Shown piece after piece: positions 43,063 through 49,934 of a DNA stretch of 49,934 nucleotides. Under the pieces are notes generated by a model. The model made no database searches, was not told the DNA's origin, and worked only from the letters and a program-made list of their open reading frames with translations. Location: positions 1 through 49,934 of the forward strand of contig NZ_VJOL01000015.1 of NCBI RefSeq assembly GCF_007556705.1, read 5' to 3'. Origin of the DNA: Tepidimonas thermarum (GTDB lineage Bacteria > Pseudomonadota > Gammaproteobacteria > Burkholderiales > Burkholderiaceae_C). A program made the translations under genes and the position numbers. Position 1 is the first letter of the stretch; the number at the start of each line of letters is the position of its first letter.

Positions 43063-43296
43063 ATGGCACGTGTGTGCGAAGTCACGGGCAAAAAGCCCAT
43101 GGTGGGGAACAACGTCTCCCACGCCAACAACAAAACCAAGCGCCGGTTCCTGCCGAACCTGCAAACCCGCCGCTTCTGGGTCGAGAGCGAAAACCGCTGG
43201 GTGCGTCTGCGCGTCTCGGGCGCGGCGCTGCGCCTGATCGACAAAGTCGGCATCGATGCCGTGCTGGCTGACCTGCGTGCGCGCGGTCAGGCCTGA
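43063..43296 (+). CDS. rpmB: 50S ribosomal protein L28
   Basis: 77 residues, the usual length: [20 protein letters not shown], then [20 protein letters not shown] and [17 protein letters not shown] Shine-Dalgarno GGAG precedes the ATG at 43063. It is followed 20 bases later by rpmG, the common pair in proteobacteria. Confidence 0.97.
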   Translation: MARVCEVTGKKPMVGNNVSHANNKTKRRFLPNLQTRRFWVESENRWVRLRVSGAALRLIDKVGIDAVLADLRARGQA

Positions 43297-43316
43297 TTAC
43301 GAGAGAGGAGTCCATC

Positions 43317-43487
43317 ATGGCTGCCAAAGGCGGACGCGAAAAGATCAAGCTGGAATCCACCGCGGGTACCGGTCACTTCTACACCACCACCAAGAACAAG
43401 AAGACGACGCCGGACAAGCTGTCGTTCATGAAGTTCGATCCGGTGGCGCGCAAGCACGTCGAGTACAAGGAAACCAAGCTCAAGTGA
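43317..43487 (+). CDS. rpmG: 50S ribosomal protein L33
   Basis: 56 residues, starting [20 protein letters not shown] and ending [17 protein letters not shown]. This is the zinc-free form, lacking the CxxC pairs of zinc-binding L33. The ATG at 43317 has a good GAGAGGAG site. The stop is at 43485-43487. An intrinsic terminator lies 45 bases further on. Confidence 0.97.
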   Translation: MAAKGGREKIKLESTAGTGHFYTTTKNKKTTPDKLSFMKFDPVARKHVEYKETKLK

Positions 43488-43532
43488 GCCCAGGCCGGCC
43501 CTGGTGGCTGGCCAACGTTTCCCCCACACCAC

Positions 43533-43562
43533 AAAAAACGCCAGCACATGCTGGCGTTTTTT
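43533..43562. terminator. Bidirectional intrinsic terminator
   Basis: CGCCAGC (43539-43545), a four-base loop and GCTGGCG (43550-43556) form a perfect stem flanked by six A on the left and six T on the right. It ends the rpmB-rpmG transcript on the plus strand and the desaturase transcript on the minus strand. Confidence 0.92.
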
Positions 43563-43615
43563 GTTGGGTGCGCGAACGCCGGCAAGCGGCGGGGACCACC
43601 GCCCCCGCCCGGCGC

Positions 43616-44842
43616 TTAGGCGGCTGACGGCGCCATGCGGGCGGCGCGCAGGCGCTGGGCAAACTCGCTCAACGCCTGGATGCCGCTTTGTTCGGCACGG
43701 TGGATCCACGCCTGCAACTCGCGCGCCATTTGCTCGCGCGTGAGCGCCGTGTTGGACCAGAGCTGCCGCAGCTCCTCGCGCATGGCGTGCATCTTGGCCA
43801 GCGTGGGGGCCATCGAGAGCACCTGCTGCAACTGGGCCCGCACCGGGGCAGGCACCTTGTCGTCGTCACGGTGCAGCCAGCGGCGCGCCAGCTTCAACAG
43901 CGACTCGTCGCCGGTCTTGGCGCGCAGCGTCTCCCACTCGGCGCGCATGGCGGCACGCATCTGGCGCGCATAGCGGGCCATGATCTCGTAGCGGTTGGCC
44001 ACGATCGCCTCCAGCGTCTGTTCGTCGGGCACCGGCTTGACGTCCCCAAAGGCCAGCTTGGGCGGCACCTTCTTGGGCTTGGCCAGCCCCAGCTTGGCCA
44101 GCGCCTGGATGTACACCCAGCCGATGTCGAACTCGTAAGGCTTGACCGAAAACTTGGCCGACGTCGGGTAGGTGTGGTGGTTGTTGTGCAACTCCTCCCC
44201 GCCGATGATGATGCCCCAGGGCGACACGTTGGTGCTGGCGTCGGGCGCCTCGAAATTGCGGTAGCCCCAGTAGTGGCCAATGCCATTGATGACCCCGGCC
44301 GCCCAAAACGGTATCCACACCATCTGCACCGCCCACACCGCCAACCCGGCGGCGCCAAACAGCGCCACGTCCAAGATCAGCATCAGGCTCACCCCCAGGC
44401 GCGAGTGGCGCGTGTACAGGTGGCGCTCGATCCAGTCATCCGGCGTGCCGTGGCCATAGCGGCGCAGGGTTTCCTCGTTCTTGGCCTCGGCGCGGTAGAG
44501 CTCCGCGCCTTCCCAGAACACCTTGCGGATGCCAAAGACCTGCGGGCTGTGCGGGTCGCCCTCCTGCTCGCACTTGGCGTGGTGCTTGCGGTGGATGGCC
44601 GCCCACTCCTTGGTCACCATGCCCGTGGTCAGCCACAGCCAAAAGCGGAAGAAGTGCGACACCGCCGGATGCAGATCCAGGGCGCGGTGCGCTTGGTGGC
44701 GGTGCAAAAACAGCGTGACGCTGACGATGGTCAGGTGCGTGAGCACCAGCGTGAACAGAACGATCTGCCACCACGAGGCTGCGGTGAGCCCCTGGGCCAG
44801 GAAGTCAATGACGATGTTCCAGGCCGACTCGAATCCAGACAT
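43616..44842 (-). CDS. Membrane fatty-acid (acyl) desaturase
   Basis: A 408-residue di-iron desaturase with the three histidine boxes: HRHQAHR (47-53), HRKHH (84-88) and HNNHH (about 219-223). Four hydrophobic segments flank them (WWQIVLFTLVLTHLTIVSVTLFL, FFRFWLWLTTGM, LGVSLMLILDVALFGAAGLAVW, IPFWAAGVINGIGHYWGY). It probably introduces a delta-9 double bond to adjust membrane fluidity. After the catalytic domain there is a C-terminal extension of about 140 residues, charged and helical, with no recognised domain. The ATG at 44840-44842 is used; a TACAAT promoter is 45 bases upstream. Confidence 0.92.
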   Translation of the reverse strand: MSGFESAWNIVIDFLAQGLTAASWWQIVLFTLVLTHLTIVSVTLFLHRHQAHRALDLHPAVSHFFRFWLWLTTGMVTKEWAAIHRKHHAKCEQEGDPHSPQVFGIRKVFWEGAELYRAEAKNEETLRRYGHGTPDDWIERHLYTRHSRLGVSLMLILDVALFGAAGLAVWAVQMVWIPFWAAGVINGIGHYWGYRNFEAPDASTNVSPWGIIIGGEELHNNHHTYPTSAKFSVKPYEFDIGWVYIQALAKLGLAKPKKVPPKLAFGDVKPVPDEQTLEAIVANRYEIMARYARQMRAAMRAEWETLRAKTGDESLLKLARRWLHRDDDKVPAPVRAQLQQVLSMAPTLAKMHAMREELRQLWSNTALTREQMARELQAWIHRAEQSGIQALSEFAQRLRAARMAPSAA

Positions 44843-44886
44843 GCAATCCCTTTGTCAAAACCGCCACCCCTGTGGCCGGTATGACC

Positions 44887-44892
44887 ATTGTA
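44887..44892 (-). promoter_or_regulatory. Probable -10 element for the desaturase gene
   Basis: The minus-strand TACAAT lies 45 bases upstream of the desaturase ATG in the 179-base gap that also holds the imuA LexA box. The rest of this gap shows no ORF of note. Confidence 0.4.
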
Positions 44893-44998
44893 GGGCTGAC
44901 GCGCCGCATTCCCAAGGCCCTGCGGCACCGTTCGGCGGACCAACCCACCCTTGAGCCCCCGCCCCGGCCCATGGCAGCGCGCGCGGCACACGGCAATA

Positions 44999-45014
44999 CT
45001 GTTTTTTTGTACAG
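44999..45014 (+). promoter_or_regulatory. LexA (SOS) box of the imuA-imuB-dnaE2 operon
   Basis: CTGT-N8-ACAG, with the eight central bases mostly T, matches the proteobacterial LexA consensus fully. It ends 7 bases before the imuA ATG, and TACAGT (45010-45015) could be the -10, so LexA would block the promoter directly. Confidence 0.88.
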
Positions 45015-45021
45015 TTATGGC

Positions 45022-45771
45022 ATGCCACCGCTGCCGCTGCATCCCGATGTCTGGTGGGCCGATCAGGTCGGCCCCGCCGATTGGCCCACCGTGCCGACGG
45101 GTTGGCCGGCACTCGACGCCGCGCTGCCTGGGCAGGGCTGGCCACTGGGCAGCCTGATCGAATGCGCGCTGGAGCCTGATGCCCTGCCCTGGCGGTTGCT
45201 GCTGCCGGCCTTGCGTGCAGCCGCCGCGCAAGGGCCGCTGGTGCTGATTGGGCTGCCGCTGGAGCCCAACGTGCACGCCTGGGTCGCGCAGGGCGTGACC
45301 CCGCGGCGATGGGTGCGCGTGCAGACCGCCACCGACCAGGATGCGCTGTGGTCTGCGGAGCAATCGCTGCGCTGCCCCGACGTGGCCCTGTGCTGGGTGC
45401 ACCTGCGGCGCCCCAGCGCCAGCGGCATGCGCCGGCTGCAACTGGCGGCCGCGGCGGCGCAGCGCCACGCCGCGCTGCCGGGCGCATGGCCCGCGCCATG
45501 GGTGTTGGCCACGTACCCGCGCAGCGCGACGCTGCCCGCGTCTGTCGCCCCCCTGCGGCTGGAGGCCAGCGCGGGCGACGCCACCGGCGTGGCGGTGCAC
45601 ATCCGCAAACGGCGCGGCCCGCCGCTGTCCACCCCGATCTGGCTGGCACAGCCGTTGCCGCTGCAGCGCCTGTGCGACCCCCACCCTGCTTCGGATGCGG
45701 AGGCCAACCCCGATGCCCCCTCGCCCCCTGTGGATCGCCTGTCTGCCCCATTGCGCCTCGTGCGCGCCTGA
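45022..45771 (+). CDS. imuA: ImuA, RecA-like component of the mutasome
   Basis: A 249-residue ImuA (SulA-like/RecA-like) protein. The start DQVGPADWPTVPTGWPALDAALPGQGWPLGSLIECA resembles the RecA N-terminal fold without a canonical Walker A. WVHLRRPSASGMRRLQLAA follows near 130 and the C-terminus GVAVHIRKRRGPPLSTPIWL is typical. ImuA2/ImuA links ImuB to RecA in damage-induced mutagenesis. The ATG at 45022 directly follows the LexA box, with no ribosome-binding site visible. It overlaps imuB by 59 bases. Confidence 0.9.
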   Translation: MPPLPLHPDVWWADQVGPADWPTVPTGWPALDAALPGQGWPLGSLIECALEPDALPWRLLLPALRAAAAQGPLVLIGLPLEPNVHAWVAQGVTPRRWVRVQTATDQDALWSAEQSLRCPDVALCWVHLRRPSASGMRRLQLAAAAAQRHAALPGAWPAPWVLATYPRSATLPASVAPLRLEASAGDATGVAVHIRKRRGPPLSTPIWLAQPLPLQRLCDPHPASDAEANPDAPSPPVDRLSAPLRLVRA

Positions 45772-47041
45772 CCCGGCCGCGCCCTGGCTGGCCCGCTATG
45801 GGCCGCACCCCGTGGCCTACGCGGGCGGGTGGCTGCTGGAGCTGAGCAGCTCGCAGCGGCTGTTTGGCGGCCGCGACGCGCTGCTGCAGCGGCTGCAGCA
45901 GGAGGGCGGCGCGCAGGGCTGGGGGCGGCTGGGTGCGGCCCCAACGGCGCTGGCGGCCCTGGCACTGGCGCTCGACACCCCGGCCACGGGCGGTGCCCGC
46001 TGGGTGCTGGGGCCGGATTGGACGCAGCACCTGGACGCGCTACCGCTCGATCGCCTGCCCGCAGCCCACGCGCACCAGCCGCTGCTCGCCGCAGCCGGGC
46101 TGCGCACCCTGGGTGAGCTGCGGCGCTGCCCGCGCGCGGCCCTGGCCCGCCGCACCGCCCCCGGTTTGCTCCATGCGCTGGATGTGCTGTACGGGCAGGC
46201 CCCGTTCGTGCAGCCGGCCTGGGCGGCACCGGCGCGCTTTCACGAAACGCTGGCCCTGCCCGCCCCCACCGGCGACACCAGCGCCCTGGCCTTTGCGGGA
46301 CAGCGGCTGATCGGGCGCATGGTGGCCTGGCTGCAGCAGCGGCAGGCCGGCGTGCTGCACTGGCGCCTGGGCTGGCACGGCCAGCCCGCGGCCGACGCGC
46401 TGACCTTTCGCCACCGCCGCCCGCTGCGGGATGCCACGCTGCTGCGCCAACTGTTGCAAGACGCCCTGGCCCGCACCCGGCTCGATGCCGCCGTCGAAGG
46501 CTTGTGGATTGAAACCGTGCACCTGGCCCCGTGGTCGGCCCCCACCGCCGACTGGCTGGCCGGCACCACGACCGACGGCGCCCTGGACTGGGAGGCGCTG
46601 CTGGCGCGCCTGTCCAGCCGGCTGGGGCGGGAGCGGGTGCAGGGCGTGCGCTGCACGGCGCATTGGGATCCGGCGCGGCGCCAAACCTGGGGCCCCATGC
46701 AGGCCGATGGCGTGCCCGACGCCGCCGCCCCGGGCACCGCGACACGCACCAGCAGCGGTGCGCCCGACACCGCGCTGGCCCTGGCCAGCCTGTGGGAACC
46801 CCCTTGGTGGCTGCCCGAGGCGCTGCCCCTCGACACCGGCCCCGATGAGCAGCCACGGCTGCATGGCCAGCCCCTGCGGCGGCTGCTCGGGCCACAGCGC
46901 ATCCGCACGGGGTGGTGGGACACCCCCACCGAGCAGGCGCTGTATGTGGCCGCCACACTCGATGGACGCTGCTGGTGGCTGCGGCGGCAACGTGGCGGCG
47001 ATGGCACCGCGCGCTGGTCGCTAGCCGGGGTGTACGCATGA
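45713..47041 (+). CDS. imuB: ImuB, catalytically inactive Y-family polymerase-like hub
   Basis: 442 residues. Y-family features start at [24 protein letters not shown] (about 41-64). Then come the helix-hairpin-helix-like [29 protein letters not shown] and a little-finger-like region ([20 protein letters not shown]). ImuB proteins lack catalytic acids and act as the beta-clamp-binding hub. The segment before the LFGG block is only about 50 residues, whereas many ImuB proteins have about 120, so the fingers/palm start is short here. The ATG at 45713 is inside imuA; the stop overlaps the dnaE2 ATG. Confidence 0.88.
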   Translation: MPPRPLWIACLPHCASCAPDPAAPWLARYGPHPVAYAGGWLLELSSSQRLFGGRDALLQRLQQEGGAQGWGRLGAAPTALAALALALDTPATGGARWVLGPDWTQHLDALPLDRLPAAHAHQPLLAAAGLRTLGELRRCPRAALARRTAPGLLHALDVLYGQAPFVQPAWAAPARFHETLALPAPTGDTSALAFAGQRLIGRMVAWLQQRQAGVLHWRLGWHGQPAADALTFRHRRPLRDATLLRQLLQDALARTRLDAAVEGLWIETVHLAPWSAPTADWLAGTTTDGALDWEALLARLSSRLGRERVQGVRCTAHWDPARRQTWGPMQADGVPDAAAPGTATRTSSGAPDTALALASLWEPPWWLPEALPLDTGPDEQPRLHGQPLRRLLGPQRIRTGWWDTPTEQALYVAATLDGRCWWLRRQRGGDGTARWSLAGVYA

Positions 47042-49807
47042 GCGCACCCGCCGCCCTGTGGACGTTGAGCCACTACAGCTTGCTGCGCGCCACCTCCAGC
47101 CCCCAGGCGCTGGTGGAGCATGCCCAGGCCTTGGGCTATGCGGCCATCGGCCTGACCGACGACAACACCCTGGGCGGCGTGGTGCAAGCGCACCTGGCCG
47201 CGCGCCGCTGCGGGCTGCCGTTGTGCATCGGCAGCCACTGGCGGGTGCGCTGGCCGGCGCTGCCGGGCGGCGGCTTTACGTTGGTGGCCTGGGCGGCCAA
47301 CCGCACGGGTTATGGGCACATCAGCGCCTGGATCAGCCGGCTGCGCCAGGCCACCACCGGTGGCGACCCAACGCCCCGTGCCGATGCAGCGGCCCCGGGC
47401 GACCCCCAGGCCCTGCCCCTGCACACCGACGCCGACCGCGTGCCCGAGCTGCCCGGCTGTCTGCTGATGGCCGTGCCCTGGGCCTGGGCGCTGCCGCTGG
47501 CCGACGATACCGCCTGGGACGCCGGTCTGCGCGCCCTGGCCGACTGGCTGCACGCGCGCGGCCCCGAGCGGGTCTGGCTGGGCGTGAGCGCCGACGGACG
47601 GCTCGATGACGCCGCCTGGCAGCACCGCCTGATGGCGGCGGCCCGGCGCAGCGGCCTGCCCGCCGTGGCCGCACCGCAGGTGCGCATGCGTCACCCGGGC
47701 GAGCAGCCCCTGCTCGACACCCTGACCGCGATCCGGCTGCAGCGCCCGCTGAGCGCCTGCGGGCTGGCCCTGAGCGCCAACGCCGAGGCCCACCTGTGGC
47801 CCGTCGCGCGCTGGGCGCAGCGCTTCGACCCGGCGCTGATCGCCGCCACACGCGAGATCGCCGCGCGCTGCACCTTCACGCTCGATGAGCTGCGCTACGA
47901 GTACCCGCCCGAAGTCGTGCCGGCCGGGTACACCCCGACGCAACACCTGCGCGCGCTGGTGCAGGCCGGCGCGCGCCAGCGCTACCCCCACGGCACGCCC
48001 GCCCCGGTGCAGGCGCAACTGGAACACGAGCTGGCGCTGATCGCCGAACTCGGCTATGAACACTACTTTTTGACCGTGTACGACATCGTGCGCTTTGCGC
48101 GCGAGCGCGGCATCCTGTGCCAGGGCCGCGGTTCGGCAGCCAATTCCGCGGTTTGCTACTGCCTGGGCGTCACCGAAGTCGATCCCACGCGCCACACATT
48201 GCTCTTCGAGCGCTTCATCAGCCGCGCGCGCGCCGAGCCGCCGGATATCGACGTGGATTTCGAGCACCAGCGCCGCGAGGAGGTGATCCAGTACCTCTAC
48301 ACCAAATACGGGCGCGAGCGCGCCGCCCTGGCCGCCAGCGTCATCCGCTGGCAGGGCCGCCGCGCCATCCGGGACGTGGGCAAGGCGCTGGGCTTTGCGG
48401 CCCAGACCGTGGACGCGCTGGCGCGCCAGTGCCGCCACCAGGCCCCGCAGGACCTGCCACCCGCGGCGCTGGCGGCCGCCGGGCTGCGCGCGGACGATCC
48501 GGCCGTGCAGCACTGGCTGGCGCTGGCCCAGGCGCTGGTCGGTGCACCCAGGCACCGCTCGCAACACCCGGGGGGCTTCGTGCTCACGCGCGAGCCGCTG
48601 ACCCACACCGTGCCGGTGGTGCCAGCCGCCATGCCGGGGCGCACCGTCATCGAGTGGGACAAAGACGACATCGACGCACTCGGCCTGCTCAAGGTGGATG
48701 TGCTGGCGCTGGGCATGCTCAGCGCGCTGCAGGGCGCCCTGCGACTGGTGAGCCAGCGGCGCGGCCGACCGTTTGCGCTGGCGGACATCCCGCCCGAGGA
48801 CCCTGCCACGTTGGCCATGATCCAACGCGCCGACACGGTGGGCGTCTTTCAAATCGAGAGCCGGGCGCAGATGAGCATGCTGCCGCGCCTGCGCCCGGCC
48901 TGCTTCTACGACCTGGTGGTGCAAGTGGCCATCGTGCGGCCGGGGCCGATCCAGGGTGGCATGGTCCACCCTTACCTGGCCGCCCGCGAGCGCCAGCGCC
49001 GGGGCGAGCCGCTGCCGCTGCCGCGCCCCGAGCTGCGCGCGGCCCTCGAGCGCACGCTGGGGGTGCCGATCTTCCAAGAACAGGTGATGCAAATTGCCAT
49101 GTTGGCCGCGGGCTTCAGCGCCGAGGAGGCCGACGCGCTGCGCCGCAGCATGGGCGCTTGGCGGCGCCCGGGCGAGCTCGAGCGCTTCGAGCAACGGCTG
49201 CTCGACGGCATGGCCAAGCGCGGCTACGACCCCGACTTCGCCCACGCCATCGTGCGTCAGATCCGCGGCTTTGGCAGCTACGGATTTCCCGAAAGCCATG
49301 CGGCCAGCTTTGCGCTGCTCGCCTACGCCAGCGCCTGGCTCAAGTGCCACGAGCCGGCGGCGTTTCTGGCCGCGCTGCTCAACGCCCAGCCAATGGGCTT
49401 TTACGCCCCGGCGCAGCTGGTGCAAGACGCCCAGCGGCACGGGGTGCGCGTGCTGCCGGTGGACGTGCAGATCAGCGACTGGGATTGCACGCTGGAGCCC
49501 GCAGGCGCCACCCCCGACCCGGCCGTGCGGCTGGGCTTGCGGCTGGTGCAGGGGCTGGGCGAGGCCGCGGGCCGGCGCGTGGTGGCGGCGCGGCAGGCGC
49601 AGCCGCTGCGCAGTGTGGACGACCTGGCACGCCGTGCCGCCCTGGACCGCCCCGCCTTGCAGGCCCTGGCGCAGGCCGACGCGCTGCAGGGGCTGGCCGG
49701 ACACCGCCGCCAACAGTGGTGGACGGTGGCGGGTTGGCATGCGCCGCTGGCCCTGGAGCGCGCCGCGCCCTGCCCGGCCATACCCAGCGCCGCGGGGACC
49801 GACGCCC
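47038..49807 (+). CDS. dnaE2: Error-prone DNA polymerase DnaE2 (ImuC), C-terminus lost at the window end
   Basis: About 923 residues of the error-prone C-family polymerase. The PHP domain ([31 protein letters not shown]) is followed by the polymerase core. Catalytic aspartates are in [16 protein letters not shown] (D403, D405, D407) and [55 protein letters not shown] and [23 protein letters not shown] are intact. After [13 protein letters not shown] the roughly 110-residue OB-fold tail of DnaE2 is absent, and the frame turns into rfbB-like sequence. The ATGA overlap with imuB supports the 47038 start. It performs lesion bypass after SOS induction. Confidence 0.93.
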
Positions 49808-49934
49808 CCACCGACTGCTCCAACAACTACGGGCCCTACCACTTTCCGGAAAAGCTCATTCCGCTGATGATCGTCAACGCCCTGGCGGGCAAGCCGCTGC
49901 CCATCTACGGCGACGGCCAGCAAGTGCGCGACTG
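49808..49934 (+). CDS. rfbB: dTDP-glucose 4,6-dehydratase-like (RfbB) fragment joined in frame to dnaE2
   Basis: The last ~125 bases encode [20 protein letters not shown] followed by the residues around [15 protein letters not shown]. This is a nearly perfect match to the mid-protein region of RfbB/RmlB (about residues 170-215), which makes dTDP-4-keto-6-deoxyglucose. There is no start codon; the frame runs on from dnaE2 without a stop. The upstream RfbB part, including the Rossmann motif and the Y-x3-K catalytic pair, is missing. It is most easily explained as a chimeric or repeat-overlap join rather than a real gene fusion. Confidence 0.75.

Noticed and set aside
46240-49923. 1227-residue minus-strand open frame opposite imuB/dnaE2
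   Set aside because: Same antisense effect of high third-position GC; motifs of ImuB and DnaE2 are clear on the plus strand.

Overview
The window is GC-rich, densely coding chromosomal DNA from a betaproteobacterium of the order Burkholderiales, probably Comamonadaceae-like. Support for this comes from the urtABCDE/ureDABCEFG set, a secA-argJ-ATPase-MutT run, pilD-coaE-zapD-yacG, an ftsK-lolA-rarA block, rpmB-rpmG, and an imuA-imuB-dnaE2 mutasome cassette. The genus cannot be fixed from sequence alone. No rRNA, tRNA, CRISPR array, prophage or plasmid gene was seen. Intergenic gaps are short, the longest being about 255 bases.

Layout. 1-195: last codons of an IS256-type transposase and the IS end, then the maeB upstream region. 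196-2490: malic enzyme maeB. 2510-18212: a urea locus. ureD (+) is split from ureA-ureJ-ureB-ureC-ureE-ureF-ureG (+) by a long minus-strand operon. That operon encodes a permease-like sensor kinase (broken by a frameshift), a response regulator and the urea ABC transporter urtABCDE. Back-to-back sigma-54-like promoters lie in the 69-base gap between the sensor gene and ureA. 18269-20804: pilD-coaE-zapD-yacG (+). 20830-29927: a minus-strand run of a diguanylate cyclase, a PQQ-type sugar dehydrogenase, psiF, dciA, secA, argJ, a DUF815 ATPase and a MutT hydrolase. 30014-31028: rpoH with a perfect CIRCE operator. 31044-36266: lysS and livHMGF (-), the latter with an attenuator-like leader. 36522-41784: rarA, lolA and ftsK (-) with a LysE-type exporter (+) between rarA and lolA. 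41878-43487: trxB, rpmB, rpmG (+) and a bidirectional terminator. 43616-44842: fatty-acid desaturase (-). 44999-end: a LexA box followed by imuA-imuB-dnaE2.

How parts work together. Urea is imported by UrtABCDE and hydrolysed by the nickel urease UreABC, matured by UreD/E/F/G, with UreJ as a likely nickel permease. The kinase/regulator pair heads the transporter operon and probably controls it. ImuA, ImuB and DnaE2 form an SOS-induced mutagenic repair module. HrcA/CIRCE control of rpoH would tie two heat-shock circuits together.

The most notable points are: the NCS1-permease/cysteine-rich/histidine-kinase sensor and its apparent internal deletion; the divergent sigma-54-like promoters that put both predicted transcript starts about 2 bases from the start codons; CIRCE upstream of rpoH; terminator-like leaders of livH and secA; and an abrupt in-frame switch from dnaE2 to rfbB-like sequence in the last ~125 bases, which is probably an assembly-graph or chimeric join.
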